From contig JAHDPO010000016.1 in assembly GCA_018434325.1 (NCBI GenBank), positions 1 through 45,464 of the forward strand: 45,464 nucleotides of DNA, given 5' to 3'. A model generated the notes under the pieces. The model was not told the origin of the DNA, did no database searches, and worked only from the letters and a program-made list of their open reading frames with translations. Position numbers and translations under genes: made by a program. This stretch comes from Clostridia bacterium. Lineage in GTDB: Bacteria; Bacillota; Peptococcia; DRI-13; UBA5745. This document shows positions 8,923-16,853 of this stretch, piece after piece; position 1 is the stretch's first letter; every line of letters begins with the position of its first letter.

Positions 8923-9025
8923 GTACTCATCACACCCATATTCTGTTTTCAATGTTCAGGCGAAAGGAAATTGGAGAATCCTTTCACCCAATGTCAAAAA
9001 AACAGGGGGGTGTAGGGGTACGAAA

Positions 9026-9520
9026 TTAAATTTTTTTGAAAAACTTTTGTAGCTTTGCCGTAGCCGCTTCTATGCTTTCGTGGACGGAGGTGAAATGTAC
9101 CCCTTCTCGACCGGCAATCTGCCGATAGGATACGCCCTCCACAAAATGCAGAAGAAAGCGCCGCCGCTGGATTTCGGTCAATTCTCCGCTGTCCAGCAGC
9201 CGTTTTGCGGCTTCCTTGGCCTTTCTGGTATCGCTTTTATGTATCAAGTCCAAATCAAGGGCTGGCACGGAAAGCTGCTCTGTTTCCTCCAGCCCATTGA
9301 TGCTCACATCCAAACGGCTTGTCCGATTTTCATGCGTGACTTGCTGATGATAGATTTCATCCGACAAGGCTTTCAGCTCCAAAAAGTCCTGTGCCGTCCT
9401 GCCGGGGTTCTCCGCAAGGTAGTCCTCCAGTGTAATTTCTACAATGCGGTCTGCGAAACGGTAAACAATGCCCTCGCTAAACTTATTTAGGGCATAATCA
9501 CTGTCTTTATAATTTTTCAT
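9026..9520 (-). CDS. Sigma-70 region 4-like HTH protein of the ICE
   Basis: A 164-aa protein. I start it at MKNYKDSDYA (9520), where GGAGG lies eight bases upstream; a longer in-frame extension has no ribosome binding site. The C-terminal 45 residues (about 118-164, ELTEIQRRRFLLHF through SYRQIAGREGVHFTSVHESI) form a sigma region 4-like helix-turn-helix, as in small sigma-factor-like proteins of Tn916- and Tn1549-type elements. No region 2 is visible. It is expected to control element transcription, directly or as an accessory factor. Its leader contains three hairpins, one pairing its ribosome binding site, and a c-di-GMP riboswitch lies about 0.4 kb upstream. A same-length pseudogene copy lies at 25697-26191. 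Confidence 0.88.
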   Translation of the reverse strand: MKNYKDSDYALNKFSEGIVYRFADRIVEITLEDYLAENPGRTAQDFLELKALSDEIYHQQVTHENRTSRLDVSINGLEETEQLSVPALDLDLIHKSDTRKAKEAAKRLLDSGELTEIQRRRFLLHFVEGVSYRQIAGREGVHFTSVHESIEAATAKLQKFFKKI

Positions 9521-9528
9521 GTTCCTTT

Positions 9529-9569
9529 CCTCCAATCTGTTTTGCGAAAATGCGAAAACAGATCGGAGG
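9529..9569 (-). promoter_or_regulatory. Hairpin masking the sigma-like gene's ribosome binding site
   Basis: On the minus strand CCTCC-G-ATCTGTTTT pairs with AAAACAGAT-T-GGAGG: 14 bp with one internal mismatch and an 11-base loop. The 3' arm's GGAGG (9529-9533) is the ribosome binding site, 8 bases before the ATG. The pseudogene copy keeps an equivalent hairpin with different stem bases. Confidence 0.7.
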
Positions 9570-9661
9570 GCGGGGAACGGCATCGTGGATTGATGGAAAG
9601 ATCACGACACAACTCTGGATATGGAATAATATGTAAATTTAGCAGGAAATTTGTCGAAAAA

Positions 9662-9702
9662 AATAAGTCAGCACTTCGCCCTTGGCAAAATACTAACTTA
9701 TT
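9662..9702 (-). terminator. 19-bp terminator-like hairpin in the sigma-like leader
   Basis: AATAAGT plus 12 further bases pairs fully (including G-U pairs) with the 3' arm ending ACTTATT, around a 3-base loop. On the minus strand a run of seven T follows. It lies 5 bases downstream of a candidate -10 box (TATAAT, 9707-9712; the -35 is weak), so it would form at the very start of the transcript. A different-sequence equivalent stands at 26324-26366. Confidence 0.65.
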
Positions 9703-9805
9703 GGAAATTATAATATGAAATTGTAAGCTTGAATTAGGATATGTATAGGTTGTTCTGTCTCTATTTACACCCCAAAAAGGGATAAAAGTGGAATATATTC
9801 ATATG

Positions 9806-9844
9806 GATACCTCTCTCGCCATAGCCATAGCGAAAGCCGGTATC
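9806..9844 (-). repeat. Conserved GATACC/GGTATC hairpin in the sigma-like leader
   Basis: The outer 6-bp stem GATACC/GGTATC and an inner 7-bp stem CTTTCGC/GCGAGAG can form on the minus strand. The second leader has AATACC/GGTATT at the same place, a compensatory change. Function unknown. Confidence 0.5.
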
Positions 9845-9875
9845 ATGAAGTCCAAAGCATCCATTAAAAACCGCT

Positions 9876-9909
9876 AAAGCCTGCCCTCCGAGTATGAAGG
9901 GCAGGCTTT
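9876..9909 (-). terminator. Terminator following c-di-GMP riboswitch copy 1
   Basis: A perfect 12-bp stem AAAGCCTGCCCT/AGGGCAGGCTTT with a 10-base loop. On the minus strand TTAGCGGTTTTTAATGG follows. It directly trails the riboswitch and is its probable expression platform, or the end of the surface operon. Confidence 0.7.
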
Positions 9910-9914
9910 GCTTA

Positions 9915-10007
9915 ACTGTCAGCAGCCAGACTATCATAGCGTCCTAAGACACCTTAGACCCTCGGCTTTGCGTCCCCGGCTTTAACCGGGTTTGCCCATA
10001 GCTTTAT
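9915..10007 (-). ncRNA. Cyclic-di-GMP-I (GEMM) riboswitch, copy 1
   Basis: Read on the minus strand, the GEMM signature is complete. GGGCAAACC is followed by a P2 hairpin (CCCGG/CCGGG), then GGGACGCAAAGCC, GGTCTAAG with a P3 hairpin (CTAAG/CTTAG), and TATGATAGTCTGGCTGC. The bases matching Vc2 G20 and A47 are G and A, fitting c-di-GMP rather than cGAMP. It begins about 13 bases after the stop of the giant SLH/LysM gene and is followed by a terminator. The next gene downstream is the sigma-like gene. A riboswitch in the 3' region of a gene is unusual. Confidence 0.87.
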
Positions 10008-10019
10008 TGATTTGTTGTT

Positions 10020-13000
10020 TTACTTCTCCGGTACTCTCAGCACCTCGCCGGGGAGAATAAGAGAAAACCGGCTCTTGTTGTTCAGTCGTTCCAGCTCGCT
10101 CATGGTGCAGCCCAACTTGTAGGCTATGCGCCAGAAGCTGTCGCCCTTTTGCACAATGTAGGTGGTGTACCGCAGATTTTTCGGCACATCCGCGGTCACG
10201 CCGTACTGGTCAAAAGTATAGGTGGCTCCGTCGATGTCCTGCTTGCCGGTAAGGGGCTTGCCGTTTTCGTAGTACATCCATTTGCCGGAATCGTTCATTG
10301 TCCAGCCTTGTGCCGTGTCGCTGGAAATCGCCAGCTCTACAAAGCGGCGCAGAACAGCGGACACCTCGGCTCTTGTGGCTGTACCCTGCGGATCATAGAG
10401 ATTGCCGTTTTTGCCGCTGATCACGCCTGCCATTTGCATCTGCTTCACGGCTTCCTTGGCGTAGGTACTGATTTTGCCATTATCAGAAAAGGTATTTTCC
10501 GTATGGACCTTTGGCAAGGTATAGCCGATGGTTTTGGCATAGTTGCTCATAATGACCGCCATCTGCTCACGGGTGATGGACTGATCTGGGGCAAAATTTC
10601 CATTGCCAACCCCGTTTACAATGTTGTTTTTGCTTGCCCACTCAATGTAGCCCATATAGTAGGCGTCGTCTTTCACATCGCTGAAGCTGCTCTTTGCGTA
10701 GCCGCTCACATCGGCGTTTGCAAGCCTCCCCAGTGCCGTGACGAACATTCCTCTTGTCATAGCGGTGTTCGGGCTGAACTTGGTTTCAGAAGTTCCGCTG
10801 AACAGTCCACGGCTTGCCACAAACTCAATGTCTTCCTTTGCCCAATGGCCTGCAATGTCCGCAAATGCGGTGCCCGTCTGTTTATAGCCGATGCCGTAAG
10901 TGGAAAAATGATTGGTGCTGAAACGCAGTACCTTTTCCACACTGTCATAGACCGAGTTTACCAGCCAATGCACCTTGCCCTTGCTGTCCACATACACAGC
11001 CTGCACATTCCCGGCCTTTTCATTTGCGCCGAGGGTGTACGGAATGGTTACCGATACGCTGCCTGCGCCGAAGCTGCTGACCGCCTTATCGTTGCCGTAG
11101 TTCACCTTGAGGTCAAATACCGGACGACTGCCAATCGCCTTTTTCGCCTCGCCTGTTAATTTACCGCTATCCGTGCGGGCGGCGGTGATATTTACATCAG
11201 ATTTTGCCTGCTTATTGATTTCCTGTACGGTCGCCAAATCCATACCGACTCTGATGTCTGGGTTGTCCACCACTACAATGGTGTTGACAATTTTCTTTGC
11301 AATGATGGTATCCTGCACGGCTTTTGGCAGATTGACCGTAACATTGGAGCCGATTTTGTTGCCGGTATCCACACGGAGAACCACCGTGATGCCATTTTGC
11401 TCCGTGCCGGTTTTCTTGGCCTCAGCCAATGCCTTGTCAAAAGCGTCAGTCACAGTTTTGTCAGTGAGGCTCACTGTGACGTTGCCCTTGCCGTCCACTG
11501 TGCCGGGAACCTTGATTTCCCCCTGTGTGGGCGAGTTCGGCTTGTCCGGTGCGGGTGGGGTGACTATGACAGGGCTGCTGTTGTCGTTCGAGGAGCTTTC
11601 GCCGCCGCTTCCAGAGCCACCGCCACCGGTGTAAGTCCAATGGGCATGGTAGGTCACCGTTTCACTGACGGTCGTGCTTGCGGAGATCTGAACTCCGCCG
11701 CTTGCCGCCGTGTACCAGCCGTCAAAACTGTAACTGCCGGAACGTGTCGGTGTCGGGAGTGCTCCTACCGCCGTACCGGGTGCAACCGAGCGTGAAGTTT
11801 CACTAACCGTGCCGCCGTTCGGGTTGAAGGTGACGGTGTAGGTAGGAGCCGCCGTCACAGTGAAGCTCAGTTCTACCGTAGCATTGGTGCTTTGGTCGGT
11901 GCTTACGGTCAGGGTTTCATTATAATTCCCCACTGCAAGACCAGTTTTCGGTGCAACGGTAAAGGTAGCCGTGCCGTTTGCCGCCAGTGTTGTGTCGCTG
12001 AGTGCACCGATGGCGTAGTTGGTGCTGGTCGGCTGGGTCAGCGTCACGCTGGAGTTTCCGGTGTTTGTGATGGTGACAGTCTGCGCTGCCGGGGCAATGT
12101 AGCCGATTGTCAGCGATCCGAAATCCTTGGTTACCGGATCAGCTGTAATGGTGTAGGTGGTAGCGGGCGTGGGTTCACCGATTACGATACTGAACACCGC
12201 AGATGTTGCGCTATTAAGCGTCAGCGCAAGTGTGCCGGTCGTTCCCGCTGCCGCCGTGTCCGCAACGGTCAGGGTCAATGTTCCACAGTTGCCCGAAATT
12301 GTCACATTGCCGCTGTTGCCGACGGTTACGCCAGTCGGCAGATTTGCCACGTTCACGGCGTATGTTCCATCTGCGATATTCGCCGTCGTCACAGTATAGG
12401 TTAAGCTGCCCGACGTGCCCGCGGTAGCTGTGCCGATTTGTGGGCCGACAGACACGCTTTTTGCCGGTGCGTTTACCGTCAGTGCGAACGACGCGCTCCC
12501 CGGAGCATATTCACCCGGAACCATGGCCGCATTTGCCGTAATGGTTGTGGTTCCCGCACCGACAATCGCCACCACGCCGGTTGTGGGATGCACGGTGGCA
12601 ACGCTCGTATTGCTGCTTGAATAGGTTACTGCACCTGTGCCAACGCTGTGGGTGAGTACATTTGTGAATATGGGATCTCCTACTGTCTTTGCGACTGTGC
12701 TTTGCGCGAAGGAGAGTGTTTGCGCTGCGCCGCTGACGATTGTCACCGTGCACAGCCCAGTCTTGGGGGTTGTAACATAGCCTGCTGTGGCTGCGGTAAA
12801 GCTCCAATACAGCGTGACGGAGCCGTCTGCACTCAACGAGCTGATGTCGGTGTCAAGGGCTGCAGTTGTGCGTTCGCTGTCTGCGTACCAGGTCAGCGTA
12901 CCGCTTACCTTTCCTGCGCCTGCTATGGGAAGGGCGGATAATCCCGAGCCCTGTGCCACGCTCTTGGTGGAATCCACGTAAACGCTGTAATCCTTTGCAG

Positions 13001-16000
13001 CGACGGCAGAAGTAGCTGTACTTGTGACTGTGCCTTTATAGCTCCCTGTTCCTGTTACGGTTAGGGTGATTGCTTTGCCAATGTCGGCGGCTTTGACCTC
13101 ATAAGTCGCACCAGTGCTGACTTGTGAGCCGTCCGCTTTCCAACTGTATGTGATGGTCGCTGCGCTTGGCTCGATTGTTGCCGACAGTGTATCGCCGAAT
13201 GTGGGCGTGGAATCACTGACAGCAACGGAAGTCAATGCCGTCCTTGTGTCCTCAATCGTCAGCGTAAGCGTGGGGCTTGTTCCGCCGTTCATCTGGAACG
13301 TGATGGTCGTGCTGCCCACAGGCAAGGATGAAAGATAGCTTTTCGTAAGTGTGTAAAGGTCTCCGTTGACCGTATAGTCAAAGAGGCTGCCAAGAGACGT
13401 TTCGCCTTTTTTGATTCTCGCCAAAGAATGGCTGCCTCGTGTAAGTGTTACGGGAATGGCCTCGTGGTTTGCCCCGTTTGGATTCAGGTCAAAGGTTGCC
13501 GTGGCCGGGGAGATGCTTGCGTTGACGACAGGCGCGGCGTTTACCGTTAGCATGGCCGAATTTGAGGTAGCTGCAGGCGAGTATTTGCCTGTGACGACGG
13601 CGCGGTATTGATAGCCGTTCATCCCCGCGGTTGCCCCGGTGATGGTCAGCTTCAGCGTACTGGCCCCGCTGTATACTCCACCGTCTGAAACTTTTACAAA
13701 GCCGCTGCCACTGCCGGTGTTAACCTGCCACTGGCAGGTTAAACTGGCTCCGGTTGCCGTAACCGAGAAGGTAGCCGTCGCCCCTTCATTCACCGTCTGC
13801 GGGGATGGCTGGCTGATGATGAAAGGAACTGGGGTAAGCACCAGTACGCCGCTCGTGCTGCCTATGTTGTTCAGCGCCAAAGTTGCATTGTTTCCAGCGC
13901 CGTCTTTGATGGCGCCGCCATTGAGGGTTAGCGAGTCGACGGTAACGCCGTTGCTGTCGCTGTCGCCCGCCTGCACCGTATAACGAAAGCTCAGTGCTGA
14001 TGTGCCGGTGCCACCGGCATAAGCGGCATTTCTAGTAGCTGAGCCGACAGTCAGCGAAAGATGCGGTGAGCCGGTGACGGTGACATTCTCGTCAAAATTT
14101 ACTGTGAAATCCAAATTGTCTCCGTCAGCGTAAGTTCCGTTCGCCGGCGGCGTTACCGAAGTAACTGTGGGGGCGGTGGTGTCAGGCGCAACATACGTCT
14201 CCGCCGTGATTTTTAACGGGGTGCTGATATTACCCGCCGAATCCTCCACGACCACATAAATATCTTTTGCCCCCGCCCCCAGCGTAACGGATTGGTTCGT
14301 TACCGCGCCCACCGAAACCGCGCCGAGAGAAGTACCCGCTACTTTCACGCCCATAGGTGCGGGAGGAGGAGTCGCACCGCTGTCCACAACAAGGTAATAC
14401 GCTGTACCCGCCTTGTCGGTGGTAAAGCCGATTGTAGCCGCTGTGTCGCTTGTGCGGTTTACATTTCCTGCTGAAAGCACAGGCGATATGACGTCAAGCC
14501 CAAACTTTAAGTATTTATAGGTGGAAAGCTTATCCTTATCGTAAGCGACCGAACCGCCCCCGTCATAATTCGTGCTGGCCCCGCCCTGCACGCCGTAGTC
14601 CAGCGTCGGCGCATATATCATTGCTTTAGTGCCGCCTTGAATAATGACGGTTGTTCCATTTTGAATAGTAGTAACAGCAGCACTTTCGTTATAAATCGCA
14701 ATACCGACGGAATTCATCGTGCCACCGTAGATATTCAATTGACCGCCGCCGATGTAAATCGCATTTCCGCCACTACCTGTCGCGCTTATTGTTCCGCCGT
14801 AGATGTTTATGTTATTAGATAAGGCACGAACCGCACTACCGGTAGACCCTGTCACGCTTACCGTTCCGCCACGAATATTTAAGGTGGTTTCATTGGAGAT
14901 ATAATTGGTCATATAAATCGCAGAGCCGCTTTCATTACTCACATTGCTCGAATTACTCACCGTGCCACCTAATAGTTCCAAGGTGCCGGAACCATCGGCA
15001 ACAATCGTCCCAAAACCAGAACCAGATTTTCTTAATGTACTACTTGTCACCGTGCCGCCGCCCTTGCCGTCGGTAATGGTCAGCGTACCGATGCCTTTGT
15101 ATTCGATAGCGGTATCAGAACCGCCGTCAAGCGTTTGACCGTTTAAGTCAATGGTGATGTCGTGGCTACAAGTGTCGGGAATAGTGATTGTTCCTGTGCC
15201 GCTATAACTGTGGGAAAGCTTCAAATTCAAATCGCCTGCCGCATCGGTTATGGCAGATTGGAGCGCCTCAAGATTGTCAATCGGGGTGGCAGCAGGCTCA
15301 AACTTGAGGTATTTGTAGGTTGCCAAATCCGTCTTGTTGTAAGCGACCGAACCGCCTCCGTCGTAATTCGTGCTTGCCACGCCCTGCACGCCGTCGTCCA
15401 ACGTCGGCGCAGGTGCCATTGCTCCACTGGAGCCTTGGATAATAATCGTTGTTCCTTTTTGAATAGTAGTATTTTGGTGGTTAATCGCAAGACTGCTGAC
15501 GGCGCTCACCGTTCCGCCTGATATGTTCAATTTGCTGATGTTGGTACGGCCAAAAATCGCCACTCCAGAAGTCTCTGTCACACTCACCGTTCCACCAGAA
15601 ATATTTACGATTCCTTCTTCGTCCTGAATCGCAATACCACTAAACCCTGTCGCGCTTACCGTACCGCCTGAAAGATTGATTGTGCCAATGTATCCATCGC
15701 TTGTGCCAATGTATCCGTTGTGAATGGCAATGCCGTAAGCTGAAGCTGCGTGCACCGTACCGCCTGAAAGATTGATTGTGCCAATGTCTCCGTTGAGAAT
15801 GGCCTCGCATTCCCCTGTCGTGCACACCGTGCCGCCTGAAATGTTAACCGTACCGCTTGAATAGTTGTTAATTCCTATAAAGGCAGAAGTAATCATACCT
15901 TCGGCGCCGCTGCTATTTTTTATGGTCAGCTCGCCGTCGTTCCTGTGCTCAATGGCGACAGTGGACTTACCGGTAGATTCCAGCGTTTTGCCGTTTAAGT

Positions 16001-16640
16001 CAAGGATAAAGCTTTTTGTATTGCCGCTGGCGATGGTGACAGTATTTGTAAGGTCTATGTCCTCCATCAGCCGAATGGTCTGCCCCTCTGTAACGGCATC
16101 AACAGCCTCCTGCAGCGTGGCATATCCTGTCTCGTCGATTGCGGCGACAGCACCGGCCTCAATTGCCAACAGCTGCACTTCCAGTGGGGCAAATGCGGGT
16201 TCCCCCACCGTCACAGTAAGCTCCGGCAGCTCGGCGCTGACCGTATAGCCCACAATCACCGGGGTAAAGACATATTCGCCCTCGCTGTTTGGGTCATAGT
16301 CTGACGAAGTCCATGTCACCGGAATGTCTGCGATGGTTTCTTCCCATTCAGGCTCGGCGGCCGTTGTGGGGGTTGCCGTTTCCGGGCTGCCGGAGTCCTG
16401 TGTGAGATTTTCATCGGCAAGCACGGCTGTCCGCACCGTTGCGGTCAGCGTTTCGGGCAATTCCAAATCCTCCATGGATGTTCCGAGTGATACCGCTTTT
16501 TCTATTTCTGTCAGCGGTGCAAAGCCGATAATTTCTCCGCTTGTGCCAATGGTCACAGGCGCTTCCTCCGCCATCGCCGAAACCGGCAGCAGGGTCACTA
16601 CCATGCACAGCGCCAGAAACATACTGAGTATTTTTTTCAT
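10020..16640 (-). CDS. Giant SLH and LysM surface protein with beta-helix, Ig-like and X2 modules
   Basis: A 2206-aa secreted protein. The start is MKKILSMFLALCMVV at 16640, with GAGGAGG ten bases upstream and an ATGA overlap with the preceding zinc-ribbon gene. Order: signal peptide (ends AMAEE, about residue 26); a shared N-terminal module; two beta-helix cassettes rich in NISGGTVS repeats (about 200-760); Ig-like modules including one beginning DTTAPTVTSV; a CBM_X2-like module (SISPATATFDLN); further Ig-like domains; a Listeria-Bacteroides repeat (GWYTAASGG) and a Gly-rich linker; three SLH domains (about 1926-2105); one cell-wall-binding repeat; and a C-terminal LysM (about 2160-2205). 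It is likely anchored to the wall by SLH and LysM and may act as an adhesin. It is last in a long operon. Confidence 0.92.
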   Translation of the reverse strand: MKKILSMFLALCMVVTLLPVSAMAEEAPVTIGTSGEIIGFAPLTEIEKAVSLGTSMEDLELPETLTATVRTAVLADENLTQDSGSPETATPTTAAEPEWEETIADIPVTWTSSDYDPNSEGEYVFTPVIVGYTVSAELPELTVTVGEPAFAPLEVQLLAIEAGAVAAIDETGYATLQEAVDAVTEGQTIRLMEDIDLTNTVTIASGNTKSFILDLNGKTLESTGKSTVAIEHRNDGELTIKNSSGAEGMITSAFIGINNYSSGTVNISGGTVCTTGECEAILNGDIGTINLSGGTVHAASAYGIAIHNGYIGTSDGYIGTINLSGGTVSATGFSGIAIQDEEGIVNISGGTVSVTETSGVAIFGRTNISKLNISGGTVSAVSSLAINHQNTTIQKGTTIIIQGSSGAMAPAPTLDDGVQGVASTNYDGGGSVAYNKTDLATYKYLKFEPAATPIDNLEALQSAITDAAGDLNLKLSHSYSGTGTITIPDTCSHDITIDLNGQTLDGGSDTAIEYKGIGTLTITDGKGGGTVTSSTLRKSGSGFGTIVADGSGTLELLGGTVSNSSNVSNESGSAIYMTNYISNETTLNIRGGTVSVTGSTGSAVRALSNNINIYGGTISATGSGGNAIYIGGGQLNIYGGTMNSVGIAIYNESAAVTTIQNGTTVIIQGGTKAMIYAPTLDYGVQGGASTNYDGGGSVAYDKDKLSTYKYLKFGLDVISPVLSAGNVNRTSDTAATIGFTTDKAGTAYYLVVDSGATPPPAPMGVKVAGTSLGAVSVGAVTNQSVTLGAGAKDIYVVVEDSAGNISTPLKITAETYVAPDTTAPTVTSVTPPANGTYADGDNLDFTVNFDENVTVTGSPHLSLTVGSATRNAAYAGGTGTSALSFRYTVQAGDSDSNGVTVDSLTLNGGAIKDGAGNNATLALNNIGSTSGVLVLTPVPFIISQPSPQTVNEGATATFSVTATGASLTCQWQVNTGSGSGFVKVSDGGVYSGASTLKLTITGATAGMNGYQYRAVVTGKYSPAATSNSAMLTVNAAPVVNASISPATATFDLNPNGANHEAIPVTLTRGSHSLARIKKGETSLGSLFDYTVNGDLYTLTKSYLSSLPVGSTTITFQMNGGTSPTLTLTIEDTRTALTSVAVSDSTPTFGDTLSATIEPSAATITYSWKADGSQVSTGATYEVKAADIGKAITLTVTGTGSYKGTVTSTATSAVAAKDYSVYVDSTKSVAQGSGLSALPIAGAGKVSGTLTWYADSERTTAALDTDISSLSADGSVTLYWSFTAATAGYVTTPKTGLCTVTIVSGAAQTLSFAQSTVAKTVGDPIFTNVLTHSVGTGAVTYSSSNTSVATVHPTTGVVAIVGAGTTTITANAAMVPGEYAPGSASFALTVNAPAKSVSVGPQIGTATAGTSGSLTYTVTTANIADGTYAVNVANLPTGVTVGNSGNVTISGNCGTLTLTVADTAAAGTTGTLALTLNSATSAVFSIVIGEPTPATTYTITADPVTKDFGSLTIGYIAPAAQTVTITNTGNSSVTLTQPTSTNYAIGALSDTTLAANGTATFTVAPKTGLAVGNYNETLTVSTDQSTNATVELSFTVTAAPTYTVTFNPNGGTVSETSRSVAPGTAVGALPTPTRSGSYSFDGWYTAASGGVQISASTTVSETVTYHAHWTYTGGGGSGSGGESSSNDNSSPVIVTPPAPDKPNSPTQGEIKVPGTVDGKGNVTVSLTDKTVTDAFDKALAEAKKTGTEQNGITVVLRVDTGNKIGSNVTVNLPKAVQDTIIAKKIVNTIVVVDNPDIRVGMDLATVQEINKQAKSDVNITAARTDSGKLTGEAKKAIGSRPVFDLKVNYGNDKAVSSFGAGSVSVTIPYTLGANEKAGNVQAVYVDSKGKVHWLVNSVYDSVEKVLRFSTNHFSTYGIGYKQTGTAFADIAGHWAKEDIEFVASRGLFSGTSETKFSPNTAMTRGMFVTALGRLANADVSGYAKSSFSDVKDDAYYMGYIEWASKNNIVNGVGNGNFAPDQSITREQMAVIMSNYAKTIGYTLPKVHTENTFSDNGKISTYAKEAVKQMQMAGVISGKNGNLYDPQGTATRAEVSAVLRRFVELAISSDTAQGWTMNDSGKWMYYENGKPLTGKQDIDGATYTFDQYGVTADVPKNLRYTTYIVQKGDSFWRIAYKLGCTMSELERLNNKSRFSLILPGEVLRVPEK
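14497..14673 (-). repeat. Internal coding repeat of the giant surface gene, copy 1
   Basis: About 180 bases matching 15295-15475 closely (for example the shared run GTAAGCGACCGAACCGCC). It encodes the end of a beta-helix cassette (TTVIIQGG... YDGGGSVAY). Confidence 0.75.
15295..15475 (-). repeat. Internal coding repeat of the giant surface gene, copy 2
   Basis: The partner of 14497-14673, in direct orientation about 0.8 kb away. It marks an internal duplication of a beta-helix cassette. Confidence 0.75.
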
Positions 16641-16816
16641 AATGTCTGTTCCTCCTCGATTTGTAAAGTTGGTTTTCCTTGTTCCAAAAGTTTCTCCAGC
16701 CTCCCGATTTCTTCCTCGGTTGCGGGGCGAATATGGGGTTTCTCGCAGGCAGGGCATTCCTTTACCGCTCCCACCCGGCAGAATAAAAAGCCGCAGTCCT
16801 CGCAGGCGTAAGTCAT
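16637..16816 (-). CDS. Small zinc-ribbon protein
   Basis: A 59-aa protein starting MTYACEDCGF at 16816, with AGAGGG seven bases before the ATG. Longer in-frame starts overlap the previous gene and lack support. Two CxxC-like pairs (CEDC and CPAC, plus one extra Cys) suggest a rubredoxin-like zinc ribbon; the rest is an acidic helical tail. Its TGA overlaps the ATG of the giant surface gene (ATGA), implying coupled translation. Function unknown; it may assist expression or assembly of the surface protein. Confidence 0.7.
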   Translation of the reverse strand: MTYACEDCGFLFCRVGAVKECPACEKPHIRPATEEEIGRLEKLLEQGKPTLQIEEEQTL

Positions 16817-16853
16817 GTCATGTCCCTCTTCCGCATAGACAGGCTGATTTTCT

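Larger units (their letters stand above)
8508..9025. other. 519-nt gene-free region rich in inverted repeats
   Basis: No convincing gene lies between the helicase start and the end of the sigma-like gene. The stretch holds several strong inverted repeats. One is a large interrupted stem, 8536-8625. There is an 8-bp hairpin CCCTCGTT/AACGAGGG at about 8706-8731 and a 6-bp hairpin CCCGGC/GCCGGG at about 8743-8760. A perfect 10-bp repeat ACCGGCAGGG (8800-8809)/CCCTGCCGGT (8913-8922) encloses about 100 bases. This suggests one or more structured RNAs, or a transfer/replication origin. I do not recognise a known family. The related decayed copy at 25.6 kb lacks the whole block. Confidence 0.5.
8976..10010. 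repeat. Segment A of a direct repeat (sigma-like gene, leader, riboswitch)
   Basis: Matches 25657-26664 in gene order and much of its sequence: sigma-like gene, RBS hairpin, terminator-like hairpin, GATACC hairpin, terminator, riboswitch. The copies are about 16.7 kb apart in the same orientation. Confidence 0.75.

Noticed and set aside
8764-8952. 62-residue minus-strand frame between sigma-like and helicase genes
   Set aside because: No suitable ribosome binding site and composition explained by inverted repeats; I cannot support it as a gene.
9800-9864. Possible 21-residue peptide MDALDFMIPAF... in the sigma-like leader
   Set aside because: No ribosome binding site, and the second leader copy breaks the frame while keeping the hairpin.
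10149-11159. A 336-residue plus-strand open frame and many other long frames opposite the giant surface genes
   Set aside because: They mirror the coding of the minus-strand proteins (SLH region), have no ribosome binding sites and show Cys/His-rich translations typical of antisense frames.
14497-15475. Repeats in the surface gene as a CRISPR array or mobile element
   Set aside because: They are in-frame coding repeats of a beta-helix, only two long copies, with no spacers or cas genes.
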